Shown: piece after piece, positions 35,494 through 45,013 of the stretch
Layout of the letters: each line of letters opens with the position of its first letter
Position numbering within the stretch: position 1 is the stretch's first letter
Origin: Conexibacter sp. CPCC 206217
Lineage (GTDB): Bacteria; Actinomycetota; Thermoleophilia; Solirubrobacterales; Solirubrobacteraceae
Assembly: GCF_030646165.1 (NCBI RefSeq)
Contig: NZ_JAUTDO010000005.1
Location: 62,001-126,000, forward strand
Length of the DNA stretch: 64,000 nt
Reading direction: 5' to 3'
Made by a program: the position numbers and the translations under genes
Notes under the pieces: generated by a model
Seen by the model: only the letters and a program-made list of their open reading frames with translations
Told to the model about the DNA's origin: nothing
Database searches by the model: none

Positions 35494-37730
35494 GCGGCAC
35501 GGCGAGCAGCGGGCGCTTCCGCATCGGCCTGGACATCGGCGGGACGTTCACCGACCTCGCGGTGCACGACGCCCTCGACGGCAGCCTGCTGCAGGTCAAG
35601 AGCCCGTCGACGGTCGACCCGGTCGAGTGCGTCACCGCCAGCGTCGACAAGGCCGCGGCGACGTTCGAGCTGGACCGGCGCGGCTTCCTGGAGGCGGTCG
35701 ACCGCGTCTTCTGCTTCGGCAGCACGCACGGGCTCAACACGCTGCTGACCGGGCAGGGCTCGAAGGTCGGCATCGTCACGACCAAGGGCCACGGCGACGC
35801 GTACACGATCGCGCAGATGAACCGCCACGGCATCCACGACATCCGCGACGCCGCGGAGGGCACCTTCTCGCCGCTGATCCCGCGCAGCCGCATCCGCGAG
35901 GTCGACGAGCGGATCGACTCCTCGGGCGCGATCGTCGTCGAGCTGGCAGAAGCGCAGGTCCGTCGCGTGATCACGGAGCTGGTCGAGGAGGAGGGCGTCG
36001 AGGCGCTCGTCGTCGCGTTCCTGTGGGCCCACCGCTGGCCGATCCACGAGCGCCGCGTCGCCGAGCTGGCGCGCGAGCTGTACCCGGACCTGTTCGTCAC
36101 CGCCGGCTCCGACATCGCCGGCACGCTCGGCGAGTTCACGCGCCTCTCGACCGCGGTCATCAACGCCTACATCGGCAAACGCGTGCAGATGCAGTCCAAC
36201 CGCCTCAGCGACTTCCTCGCGCGCGAGGGTCTCGGCGTGCCGGTGCTCGTGATGCAGATGCTCGGCGGCGTCGCGCCGATCGAGGAGATCTCCGAGCGGC
36301 CGGTCGCGCTGCTGAAGAGCGGCCCGGTCGGCGGCACCGTCGCCGCAGCGGCGGTCGCCAAGCAGCTCGGTCAGCAGGACGTCGTCTGCATCGACATGGG
36401 CGGCACGAGCCTCGACGTCTGCCGCATCACGGCGGGCGAGATGCAGCTCAGCCGCGGCTTCAGCATCCTCAAGCACCCGATCACGATCCCCGGCGTGGAG
36501 ATCGAGTCGGTCGGCTCCGGCGGCGGCAGCATCGCCGTGCTGGAGGAGGCCGGCGGGCTCGCGCGGCTGCGCGTCGGACCCGAGAGCGCCAGCTCCAAGC
36601 CCGGTCCCGCCTGCTACGGCCGCGGCGGCACGCTGCCGACCGTGACCGACGCCAACCTCGTGCTCGGGATCCTCGACGACGCGGTCCCGCTCGGCGGCGA
36701 GATCCAGCTCGACCGCGCGGCGGCCGAGTCGGCGCTGCGCGAGCGGATCGCCGATCGCCTCGGGCAGCAGCCGGTCGAGAGCGCGTGGGGCGTCTACCAG
36801 GTCGTGACGGCGCAGATGGCCGACGCGATCGAGCGCTTCATGGTCTCCAGCGGCGTCGACCCGCGCCAGTATGCGCTGATGGCGTTCGGCGCCGCGGCGC
36901 CCGCGCACGCGCTGGCGATCGCCGCGCGGCTCGGCTCGCCGCAGGTCGTGATCCCGGCCGCGAGCCCGATCTTCTCGGCGTACGGGCTGATGATGACCGA
37001 CATCCGCCACGCCTACGAGGTGACCGACGACTCGGTCCGCTTCCCGATCGACGGCGCGAACGTCGTCGTCGACGCGACCCACACCGAGCACGTGCGGGAG
37101 CGGCTCGCCGGCGCGTCGGAGCGGCCGCAGCGGCTGCTGGACCGCGAGCAGGTCGACCTCGCCGCGCGCGAGCTGTCGCTGTTCGTCGACATGCGCTACT
37201 CCGGCCAGGAGCTGCAGCTGTCGATCGAGGTCCCGACCGCGCTGCTGGACGGCGACGCACCCGACGACGCGCTGGAGCAGATCGTCGCGGCGTGGCGGCG
37301 CAAGTACGACCAGGTCTACGGCGCCGGCGCCTCCTGGAGCGAGGGCGCGATCGAGATCGTCAACTACCGCGCCGTCGCGGTCGGGCGGCTGACGCCGGTG
37401 CAGGCGGTTGGTGCAGCTGGTGCGGTCGGCGCTGCGAACGGCAACGGGCGCGCGCACGCCGCAGGCGCGGGCGCCGGCGCGTCCTCGCCCGTGCTCGCGC
37501 CCGAGCGCCGCGAGCCGGCGCCGTCCGGCAGCCGCGAGGTCTACCTCGGCGGCTGGCTGACGGCCGACGCCTACGTGCAGTCGGAGCTGATGCCCGGCGA
37601 CGTCGTGCGCGGCCCGGCCGTGATCGACGGCGAGCTGACGACGACGGTGCTGGGCGCGGGCGACGAGCTGACGGTCGCCGCGACGGGTGACTTCGTGGCG
37701 GTGCCGAGCGCGGGTGGCTGGAGATGGTGA
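35490..37730 (+). CDS. Hydantoinase/oxoprolinase A (acetone-carboxylase beta-like) subunit
   Basis: 746 residues. The ASKHA-fold nucleotide-binding signature is at the start (RIGLDIGGTFTDLAVHD). CIDMGGTSLDVCRI, SGPVGGTVAAAAVAK and the SKPGPACYGRGGTLPTVTDANL loop match HyuA/oxoprolinase. The family couples ATP hydrolysis to amide-ring opening or, in acetone and acetophenone carboxylases, to ketone carboxylation. An Ala/Gly-rich insert lies near residues 640-670. The HyuB gene follows 17 bases later, and the two are expected to form one complex. Confidence 0.92.
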   Translation: MSGTASSGRFRIGLDIGGTFTDLAVHDALDGSLLQVKSPSTVDPVECVTASVDKAAATFELDRRGFLEAVDRVFCFGSTHGLNTLLTGQGSKVGIVTTKGHGDAYTIAQMNRHGIHDIRDAAEGTFSPLIPRSRIREVDERIDSSGAIVVELAEAQVRRVITELVEEEGVEALVVAFLWAHRWPIHERRVAELARELYPDLFVTAGSDIAGTLGEFTRLSTAVINAYIGKRVQMQSNRLSDFLAREGLGVPVLVMQMLGGVAPIEEISERPVALLKSGPVGGTVAAAAVAKQLGQQDVVCIDMGGTSLDVCRITAGEMQLSRGFSILKHPITIPGVEIESVGSGGGSIAVLEEAGGLARLRVGPESASSKPGPACYGRGGTLPTVTDANLVLGILDDAVPLGGEIQLDRAAAESALRERIADRLGQQPVESAWGVYQVVTAQMADAIERFMVSSGVDPRQYALMAFGAAAPAHALAIAARLGSPQVVIPAASPIFSAYGLMMTDIRHAYEVTDDSVRFPIDGANVVVDATHTEHVRERLAGASERPQRLLDREQVDLAARELSLFVDMRYSGQELQLSIEVPTALLDGDAPDDALEQIVAAWRRKYDQVYGAGASWSEGAIEIVNYRAVAVGRLTPVQAVGAAGAVGAANGNGRAHAAGAGAGASSPVLAPERREPAPSGSREVYLGGWLTADAYVQSELMPGDVVRGPAVIDGELTTTVLGAGDELTVAATGDFVAVPSAGGWRW

Positions 37731-37747
37731 GCGGAGGAGACGAGCAG

Positions 37748-40168
37748 ATGTCCGGAACCCAGGCGACGGGCGCGGCGCAGACGCAGGCGCCGGCGAGCGG
37801 CGAGAGCACGATGCAGGCCGACGCCGTCGCGCTGCAGGTCGTCCACAACCGCTTCGAGACGCTGATGCGGCTGATGACGAGCACGCTGGAGCAGCTCGCC
37901 GGCACGGCAGTCGGACGCGAGGCGGGCGACTACTCGACCGCGTTCATGGACGCCGACGGCCACGTCGTGGCGTTCGGCAGCGCCGTCTGCACGCACCTCG
38001 GCCACGAGATCAAGATCGTGCCCTGGATCCTGGAGAACGTCGGCCGCGACAAGATCCGCGACGGCGACATCTTCATCAGCAACGACCCGTACACGGGCGG
38101 CTGCGTGCACTCCAACGACGTCGGCTGCGTCGCGCCGGTCTTCGCCGACGAGGAGCTGCTCGGCTGGGTCTTCTGCGACATGCACTTCGCCGACGTCGGC
38201 GGGATGGTGCCCGGCAGCTTCGCGCCGGACGCGATCGACGTCGTCGCCGAGGCCGTGCGCTTCCCGCCGACGCGGATCTACGCCGCCGGCGAGTACCGCG
38301 AGGACGTCGTGCGGGCGTTCATCAACAACACGCGCCTGCCGACGCAGATCGCCCGCGACATCGCGTCGGAGGTCGGCGCGCTGCACTTCGGCATGCGCGC
38401 CGTCGGCGAGCTGGCCGAGAGCTACGGCACGGCCGAGCTGAAGCGGCTGATGGAGGCGCTGCAGGACTTCTCCGAGCAGGCTTTCCGCGCGCGCCTGCGC
38501 GAGCTGCCCGACGGCGTCTACGAGGCGGCCGACTACATCGAGGACGGCTACAAGACGCCGCTCGTCTACCGCGCGCTGCTGCGGATGACGAAGCAGGGCG
38601 ACGAGTTGTACCTCGACTATCGCGGCTCCTCGCCGGCCGCCCCGGCGCTGATCAACTGCTCGGAGGCCGGCCTGATCGGCGGCATCATGGGCCCGCTGAT
38701 CCAGCAGCTGGCGACCGGCATCCCGTTCAACGCGGGCGTGATGCGGCCGGTCCACCTGACCGCCGACGAGGGCTCGTTCGTCAACGCCGTCTATCCCAGC
38801 CCGCTCGGGATCGCGACCGGCTACGGCGCCCACGCCGTGCAGGACGCGCTGTTCGCCGCCGGCTCGACGGCGCTCGGCGCCAGCTCGAACGAGTACCTGC
38901 AGCTGCGCGCGACCGCGCAATGGGGCGCGGTCCACCCGTGCTTCATCTTCAGCGGCGCCAGCAACCAGTACGGCGACTACTCGATCTTCCTCAACATGGA
39001 CGGCCCCGGCGCGCAGGGCCAGGGCGCGATGCCCGGCCTCGACGGCGGGCGCGGAAACCTGATCTGCCTCTACGGGTCGGTGCCGAGCATCGAGGCGCAC
39101 GAGGTGACCGAGCCGTTCCTGTATCTGTCGCGTGAGATCGGGATCGACTCGGGCGGACCGGGGCGCTGGCGCGGCGGCTTCTCGCTGCGCGCCGCCGGGA
39201 TCGTCTGGGGCGAGCTCAGCAGCGAGCAGAGCGGCACCTTCTGCACCGGCCGCAACGCGGTGCCGACGCACGGCGCCGCCGGCGGCTATCCGTCCTCGGG
39301 CGTGTACTACGGGCCGCTCGCCGGCTCGGGCGTGCACGAGCAGCTCGCCGACGGCCACGTGTCGACCTGGCACGAGCTGATGGAGGAGCACGGCGACGGC
39401 TTCGAGTCGCTGCCGTCGAAGGCGACGTGGGAGGGGACGCGGGCGCTCGGCAAGGGGCCGGGCTCCGAGGTCTTCATGATGACCCACCCCGGTGGCGGCG
39501 GCTACGGCGACCCGCTACTGCGCGACGCCGCGGCGGTCGCCGCCGACGTCGCGGAGCGCTACGTCTCGCGTGCCGCCGCCGAGGGCGCCTACGGCGTCGT
39601 CGTCGGCGACGACGGGGCGGTCGAGGAAGCGGCGACGACGGCGCTGCGCACGCGGCTGGCGGCCGAGCGGTTCGCCCGCGCGGGCGAACCGCTGAAGCGG
39701 TGGAGCGCGCCTGCGGGCGCGGGCGGGACCGACGCGGGGGATGCGGGTGCCGGCGCGACCGGCGCCGGCGCCGGCGACGCGAGCAGACCGGCGGACGAGC
39801 TGGCGCTCGGCTCGGTCACCAGCTCGCTCTCGCGCGGGACCGTCTGCTGCGCGCAGTGCGCGGCGGCGCTGTCGCCGGTCGACGCCAACTGGAAGGACCA
39901 CGTGCCCGCGTCGCGCGGGCCGGCCGCCGATCTCGGCGAGCGCGGCTTCGGCGCGACGTATCGGGTCGCGCCGAACGAGTCGGTCGAGGTGGCGGAGCTG
40001 TTCTGCCCCGCCTGCCACGCCGTGCTCGCGGTCGAGCTGTACCTGAAGGACGAGCCGTATCGCTGGGACTACCAGCCGCTCGCGGTCGCGCACGCCGGGG
40101 GTTACGACCCCGCCGCGGAGTGCGCCGCCGACGCAGCCGGCTGGATCACGTTCGTGCCGCGCCGCTGA
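37748..40168 (+). CDS. Hydantoinase B subunit fused to a zinc-ribbon acetone-carboxylase-gamma-like domain
   Basis: ATG 37748 has GGAGGAG upstream; an in-frame GTG at 37724 is less likely. Residues 25 to about 600 are HyuB-like (DGDIFISNDPYTGG, CDMHFADVGGMVPGS, DSGGPGRWRGGFS, PGGGGYGDPLLRD). After a Gly/Ala linker comes a tail of about 120 residues with two Cys pairs, CCAQC and FCPAC, about 70 residues apart, plus DANWKDHVPAS and WDYQPLAV. That layout recalls the separate small zinc-binding gamma subunits of acetone/acetophenone carboxylases. A fusion of the two functions in one chain would favour carboxylase over hydantoinase activity. The second half of this argument is inference. Confidence 0.85.
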   Translation: MSGTQATGAAQTQAPASGESTMQADAVALQVVHNRFETLMRLMTSTLEQLAGTAVGREAGDYSTAFMDADGHVVAFGSAVCTHLGHEIKIVPWILENVGRDKIRDGDIFISNDPYTGGCVHSNDVGCVAPVFADEELLGWVFCDMHFADVGGMVPGSFAPDAIDVVAEAVRFPPTRIYAAGEYREDVVRAFINNTRLPTQIARDIASEVGALHFGMRAVGELAESYGTAELKRLMEALQDFSEQAFRARLRELPDGVYEAADYIEDGYKTPLVYRALLRMTKQGDELYLDYRGSSPAAPALINCSEAGLIGGIMGPLIQQLATGIPFNAGVMRPVHLTADEGSFVNAVYPSPLGIATGYGAHAVQDALFAAGSTALGASSNEYLQLRATAQWGAVHPCFIFSGASNQYGDYSIFLNMDGPGAQGQGAMPGLDGGRGNLICLYGSVPSIEAHEVTEPFLYLSREIGIDSGGPGRWRGGFSLRAAGIVWGELSSEQSGTFCTGRNAVPTHGAAGGYPSSGVYYGPLAGSGVHEQLADGHVSTWHELMEEHGDGFESLPSKATWEGTRALGKGPGSEVFMMTHPGGGGYGDPLLRDAAAVAADVAERYVSRAAAEGAYGVVVGDDGAVEEAATTALRTRLAAERFARAGEPLKRWSAPAGAGGTDAGDAGAGATGAGAGDASRPADELALGSVTSSLSRGTVCCAQCAAALSPVDANWKDHVPASRGPAADLGERGFGATYRVAPNESVEVAELFCPACHAVLAVELYLKDEPYRWDYQPLAVAHAGGYDPAAECAADAAGWITFVPRR

Positions 40169-40201
40169 GCAGTTCGCGGCGGCGCGAGCCGGTCGTCGCG
40201 T

Positions 40202-40216
40202 CCCGCCCACGGCGGG
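40202..40216 (+). terminator. Short GC hairpin before the ABC transporter genes
   Basis: CCCGCC-CAC-GGCGGG forms a tight hairpin in the 78-base gap after HyuB. With no T-run it may be an attenuator or mRNA-processing site separating enzyme and transporter expression, or simply chance at this G+C. Confidence 0.3.
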
Positions 40217-40246
40217 GCGCCACGGAGGAGCTAACGGAGTGGAGAG

Positions 40247-41395
40247 ATGAGGAACCAGGTGAGTCGCATCACTGAACGGTCACGCGCGGCCGCAGGGCTG
40301 GCGCTGGGCATCGGCATGCTGGCGTTCGTCGCCGGCTGCGGCGGCGAGAGCTCGTCGAGCAGCAGCACCAGCACCCCCGCCGCCACGGCGCAGACCCCCG
40401 CCGCGACGGATGCCGCGAGCACGACCACCGCCGCGGCGAGCGACGGCAACAACACGCTCTGCGTGACCTCGAACGTCAGCTTCGGCCTCGCGCCGCTGTT
40501 CTTCGAGGGCTACAAGGAGATCGCCAAGCAGTACGGCCTCGACTACGTCCAGAAGATCGCCTCGCCCGACGGCAACCTGCAGTCGGCGGCGACCAACATC
40601 CAGCAGTGCATCAACGCGAAGCCGAAGGCGATCGTCGGGATCGCGACCGAGAGCGCGGCCGTCGCCGCCCCGATCGCCGCCGCCGAGAAGGCCGGCATCC
40701 CGTACATAGCGGACCAGTCCGGCTCGCCGGTGCCCGGCGTGCGCGTGCAGATCTGGGGCAACGAGTACGCCAACTCGGCGGCGCTCGTCGGCTACCTGCT
40801 GACCAGCAGCGACAGACCGCAGAACATCTATGTGCTGAGAGCGAGCGCGCTGCCGGTCGTCGCCCGCCGCACCGCCGGCCTGCTGGCCGCGCTGCCGATC
40901 GAGAGAACGCAGCTGAAGCTCGCCGGCAGCTCCGAGCTGGACCTCGCCGACGTCGCCAGATCGGCGACCGAGAAGACGCTCGCCGCGGTGCGCGCCAACA
41001 AGGACGTCAACGTCGTCGTCGCGCCGTGGGACGACCCCGCCGCGGGCGCGCTCGCCGCGCTCAAGCAGCTCAACCGCGACGACGTGAAGATCATCACCTA
41101 CGACGGGCTCGACTCGACCTACGAGACGATGCGCGGCGGCGAGAGACGGATCGCGGCGATCGCCGCGCTGCCGGCCGAGGCCTTCTTCAACGTGCGCAAG
41201 CTGCTCGTCGGGCAGATCCTCGACGGCTCGCTGCCGCCGAGCGTCAACGCGCTCTGCTCCGGCCCGCTCGTGACGCCGGACAGCATCCCCGCCAAGGGTG
41301 AGCTGACACCGGGCGGCTCGTGCATCCTCAACGGCAGAGTCGAGACCGCCGACGAGCTGAGAGCGGCGGCCGACGCGGAGCTCGCCAGACAGTGA
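40247..41395 (+). CDS. Sugar-type ABC transporter substrate-binding lipoprotein
   Basis: 382 residues. A lipoprotein signal ends at AFVAGC-GG, followed by a Ser/Thr/Ala-rich tether (about 30-65). The body is of the ribose-binding (Peripla_BP_4) type: FFEGYKEIAKQYGLDY, INAKPKAIVGIATESAA, EKAGIPYIADQSG and ITYDGLDSTYETMRGGE. It presents substrate to the ATPase and permease encoded next. The binding-site residues do not identify the ligand. Eight of about nineteen Arg codons are AGA, against only two in the ATPase gene that overlaps it. Confidence 0.92.
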   Translation: MRNQVSRITERSRAAAGLALGIGMLAFVAGCGGESSSSSSTSTPAATAQTPAATDAASTTTAAASDGNNTLCVTSNVSFGLAPLFFEGYKEIAKQYGLDYVQKIASPDGNLQSAATNIQQCINAKPKAIVGIATESAAVAAPIAAAEKAGIPYIADQSGSPVPGVRVQIWGNEYANSAALVGYLLTSSDRPQNIYVLRASALPVVARRTAGLLAALPIERTQLKLAGSSELDLADVARSATEKTLAAVRANKDVNVVVAPWDDPAAGALAALKQLNRDDVKIITYDGLDSTYETMRGGERRIAAIAALPAEAFFNVRKLLVGQILDGSLPPSVNALCSGPLVTPDSIPAKGELTPGGSCILNGRVETADELRAAADAELARQ

Positions 41396-42996
41396 TCGCC
41401 GCCTCGACAGCCGATCGCGGAGCGCCGGGCGGCGCCCTGCTGAGCGCTCGCGGCGTCGAGAAGCGCTACCCCGGCGTGCACGCGCTCAAGGGGGTGGATC
41501 TCGACATCCACGCGGGCGAGGTTCATGCGCTGCTGGGCAGCAACGGCGCCGGCAAGAGCACGCTCGCGCGCATCTTCGGCGGCGTCGAGGCGCCGGACGC
41601 CGGCGAGGTGCTGTTCGACGGCAGTTCGCTGCTGGGACTGCGACCGGATGAGGTCGCCGCGCGCGGCCTCGCGGTCGTGCACCAGGAGCTGCGGCTCTTC
41701 CCCGACCTCAGCGTCGAGGAGAACCTCGCCTTCCTGGTCGGCTATCCGACCTCGCACGGCTTTGCCGCGCGCGGGCGGATCCACCGGCAGGCGCTCGACG
41801 CGCTGAGAGTGCTCGGCCATCGCGAGATCGACCCGCGCGCGCAGGTCGCCGACATCTCGGTCGCGGAGGCGTGGCTGGTCTCCGTCAGCGCGGCGCTCGT
41901 GCGTGAGCCGCGGCTGCTGCTGTTGGACGAATCGACCGCGGCGATGTCGGCGCGCGACGCGACGGTGCTGTTCGACTTCCTGCGCGAGCGCGCGGCCGCG
42001 GGCCTCGCTGTGATCCTCGTCAGCCACCGGCTGCAGGAGGTGCGCGACGGCGCCGACCGCATCACGATCCTGCGCGACGGCCGCATCGGCGAGACCGTCC
42101 CGTCCTCGACCAGCCGCTCGCGGCTGATCGAGATCATGTTCGGCGAGGGCAGCCGCGAGGCGCAGGAGCAGCGCGAGCGGACCGCCGTCGCGGACGCCGC
42201 CGCGGCGGACGCCGACGGTGCGGCGATCCGCGTGACCCGCACCGACGCGGCGCCCGCCGACGGTCCGCCGCTGCTGCAGGTCGTCGACCTGCACGCCGGC
42301 TCCGCGCGCGGCGTCTCGTTCGAGGTCCGCCCCGGCGAGGTGCTGGGGATCGCCGGCGCCGTCGGCTCCGGCCGCACCAGCACCGCGCGCGCGATCGCGG
42401 GCGAGCTGCCGCTCCAGTCCGGCTCGCTGCTGCTGGACGGCAGAACGTACCGGCCGCGCAACCCCGCCGAGGCGGTCCGCCGCGGCGTCGTGCTGCTGCC
42501 CGAGGACCGCGACGCCAACGGCGTCATGCCCGGCATGTCGCTGCGCGAGAACATCTCGATCGGCGTGATCGACGACGTCGGCCGCGGCCCGCTGGTCGCG
42601 CGTCGCGCCGAGCGCGGCATGGCCGCGAGCGTGATCGCCGACCTGAACATCAAAGGCGTGCCGGGGCAGGAGATCACGACGCTCTCCGGCGGCAACCGCC
42701 AGAAGGCCCTGCTCGGCCGCGCCCGCTGCATCGGCGCGCGCCTGCTCGTCCTCGACGAGCCGACGCGCGGCCTCGACTTCGCCGCCCGCGGCGACCTCGA
42801 GGCGACGATCCGCAGCTTCGCCGAGGCCGGCAACGGGGTCGTCGTGATCTCGTCCGAGTTCGACGAGCTGGCGACGCTCGCCACCCGCGTGATCGCGATC
42901 CGCGACGGCGAGAGCGTCGATTTCGAGCTGCGCGACCCGCACAGCAGCGACGAGGGAGCCATCGCACAAGCGTCCTATGGAGGTCAGTCCGCGTGA
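41392..42996 (+). CDS. RbsA-type ABC importer ATPase with two nucleotide-binding domains
   Basis: GTG at 41392 overlaps the preceding stop, giving 534 residues. The first domain has LLGSNGAGKST and LLLLDESTAAMS. The second has the degenerate P-loop IAGAVGSGRTS, signature LSGGNRQKALLGR and Walker B LLVLDEPTRGLD, as in sugar importers of the RbsA/MglA group. It energises uptake with the neighbouring lipoprotein and permease. Confidence 0.93.
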   Translation: MIAASTADRGAPGGALLSARGVEKRYPGVHALKGVDLDIHAGEVHALLGSNGAGKSTLARIFGGVEAPDAGEVLFDGSSLLGLRPDEVAARGLAVVHQELRLFPDLSVEENLAFLVGYPTSHGFAARGRIHRQALDALRVLGHREIDPRAQVADISVAEAWLVSVSAALVREPRLLLLDESTAAMSARDATVLFDFLRERAAAGLAVILVSHRLQEVRDGADRITILRDGRIGETVPSSTSRSRLIEIMFGEGSREAQEQRERTAVADAAAADADGAAIRVTRTDAAPADGPPLLQVVDLHAGSARGVSFEVRPGEVLGIAGAVGSGRTSTARAIAGELPLQSGSLLLDGRTYRPRNPAEAVRRGVVLLPEDRDANGVMPGMSLRENISIGVIDDVGRGPLVARRAERGMAASVIADLNIKGVPGQEITTLSGGNRQKALLGRARCIGARLLVLDEPTRGLDFAARGDLEATIRSFAEAGNGVVVISSEFDELATLATRVIAIRDGESVDFELRDPHSSDEGAIAQASYGGQSA

Positions 42997-44030
42997 GTCA
43001 GAAACTGAAGCCCGCGCCGGCCGGCACCGCCGCCGGCACCATCGCCGCCCCCGTCGCCGAGCCGCGCCGGGCGCTGCAGCCGGCGCGCTACGCGACCGTC
43101 GGCGCGCTCGTGCTGATGGTCGTCGTCTTCTCGATCCTGAAGCCGGGCGACTTCGCGACGTGGGACAACTGGCGCTCGATCCTCAGCCAGGGCGCGCTGC
43201 TGGCGATCATCGCCGGCGGTCTCACGCTGTGCCTGATCCAGTGGGACTTCGACCTCTCGATCGGCGCGATGGCGACGCTCGGCGGACTGACCGCGGCGCT
43301 GCTGGTCAGACACGGCTGGGCGCTGCCGCTGGCGATCGTCGCGACCGTCGCGCTCGGCTGCCTCGTCGGCCTGGTCAACGGGATCGTCGTCGTGCGCTTC
43401 CGCGTCTCGGCCTTCATCGGGACGCTCGCGATGATGTCGATCCTCGGCGGCGTCGGGCTGTGGTGGACCGGCGGCACGCCGGTCCCGATCACCGACATGG
43501 CGTTCCAGAGACTGGCCTTCCGCCAGGTCGCGGGCGTGCCGCTGCCGGTGATCGTCGCGATCGTCTGGTACCTGGTGCTGTGGGTCGTGCTGGAGCGCGG
43601 CAAGCTCGGCCGCAAGCTGTACGCGGTCGGCTCCAACCGCGAGGCCGCGCGCCTCGCCGGCCTGCGCGTCCCGCGCATCCGGATCCTCGTCTTCACCGTC
43701 TGTGCGGCGGCTGCCGCGGCGGCGGGCGTGCTGCTCGCCTCGACGCTGCAGGGCGGCTACCAGGGCGCGGGCGACGCGTTCCTGCTGGACGCCTACGCGG
43801 CCGTCTTCCTCGGCGCCGTCACGTTGCGGATCGGCAAGTTCGACATCTTCGGCACCGCCGTGGGAATCCTGATCCTGGCGGTGATGACGAACGGGCTCAA
43901 CCTGCTCGCACTGCCGACGTACCTGATCAGCATCATCAAGGGAGTCATCCTGATCGTCGGTGTCGCGGCAGCCGCCGGGGCGACGCGCGGCGGACGCACG
44001 AGCGGCGGCGGAGGAGGGCTGGGCGGATGA
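42993..44030 (+). CDS. RbsC-type ABC importer permease
   Basis: 345 residues with about nine membrane segments. The BPD_transp_2 motifs are present: GALLAIIAGGLTLCLIQWDFDLSIGAM near the N-terminus and AVGSNREAARLAGLRV as the ATPase-contact loop. GTG overlaps the ATPase stop by four bases. Only one permease is encoded, so a homodimer is expected. Confidence 0.93.
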   Translation: MSQKLKPAPAGTAAGTIAAPVAEPRRALQPARYATVGALVLMVVVFSILKPGDFATWDNWRSILSQGALLAIIAGGLTLCLIQWDFDLSIGAMATLGGLTAALLVRHGWALPLAIVATVALGCLVGLVNGIVVVRFRVSAFIGTLAMMSILGGVGLWWTGGTPVPITDMAFQRLAFRQVAGVPLPVIVAIVWYLVLWVVLERGKLGRKLYAVGSNREAARLAGLRVPRIRILVFTVCAAAAAAAGVLLASTLQGGYQGAGDAFLLDAYAAVFLGAVTLRIGKFDIFGTAVGILILAVMTNGLNLLALPTYLISIIKGVILIVGVAAAAGATRGGRTSGGGGGLGG

Positions 44031-45013
44031 CCACCCGTCACGCGACTGAGGGCGCGACCGCGCCGCTGCAGGTCAGCGACGCCGATCCGCGCGTGCACGA
44101 GCTGTTCGCCGGCGATGTCGTCGAGACGCTCGTGGACCATGGCACCGGCCTGCTGGAGGGCGTCACCTGGCTGCCCGGCCGCAGCATGCTGGTCTTCAAC
44201 GACATCGCCGGCGCGACCACCTACGGCTACCGCGACGGCGTGCTGAGCGTGCTGCGGCGCGGCAACCGCCAGTCGAACGGGATGACGCTCGACGCGCACG
44301 GCCGGCTGCTGATCTGCGAGCACGCGACGAGCGCCGTCGTGCGCCAGGACTACGACGGCAGCTTCGAGGTGCTCGCCGAGCGCGTCGGCGGCAAGCAGCT
44401 GAACAGCCCCAACGACGTCGTCGCGACGACCGACGGGCGGATCTACTTCACCGACCCGTACTTCGGCCGCGAGCCGTACTTCGGCGTCGAGCGCGAGCCC
44501 GAGCTGGACTACTGCGCGGTCTTCATGCTGCCGGCCGGCGGCGGCGGGCCGATCGCCGTCGCGGACGACTTCAGCGGGCCCAACGGCCTCTGCTTCTCGC
44601 CCGACGGCAGACGCCTGTACGTCAACGACACGCTGCGGATGCAGATCCGCGTCTTCGGCGTGCGGCCCGACGGCCGCCTCGACGACGGCGAGCTGTTCGC
44701 GCAGATGCCCGGCGAGCCCGACGTCGGCGCCGGCGTCCCGGACGGGATGAAATGCGACGAGCGCGGCAACGTCTACTGCAGCGGGCCGGGCGGGCTGTGG
44801 ATCTTCACCCCTGCGGGCGAGCGCCTCGGGATCGTCCACGTGCACGAGCGCGCGGTCAACTTCTGCTTCGGCGGCCCGCACCGCAACGAGCTCTTCATCG
44901 CCGGCGCGAACGGGCTGCTGGACCCGGGCACCGATCGCGGCTGGATCTACCGAATCGAGATGGCGGTGCGCGGGGCTGCCCCCGCGTACCTCGTGGAAGG
45001 AATGGACGTTTGA
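44027..45013 (+). CDS. SMP-30/gluconolactonase-family lactonase
   Basis: 328 residues, ATGA overlap with the permease. The six-bladed SMP-30 propeller is recognised from LLEGVTWLPG (metal Glu), NRQSNGMTLDAHGRLLICEH, LNSPNDVVATTDGRIYFTDPYFG (metal Asn/Asp), SGPNGLCFSPDG and PDGMKCDERGNVYC (Asp). These enzymes hydrolyse lactones with a divalent metal. Its presence implies a lactone, perhaps from a sugar acid, in the pathway. Confidence 0.92.
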   Translation: MTTRHATEGATAPLQVSDADPRVHELFAGDVVETLVDHGTGLLEGVTWLPGRSMLVFNDIAGATTYGYRDGVLSVLRRGNRQSNGMTLDAHGRLLICEHATSAVVRQDYDGSFEVLAERVGGKQLNSPNDVVATTDGRIYFTDPYFGREPYFGVEREPELDYCAVFMLPAGGGGPIAVADDFSGPNGLCFSPDGRRLYVNDTLRMQIRVFGVRPDGRLDDGELFAQMPGEPDVGAGVPDGMKCDERGNVYCSGPGGLWIFTPAGERLGIVHVHERAVNFCFGGPHRNELFIAGANGLLDPGTDRGWIYRIEMAVRGAAPAYLVEGMDV

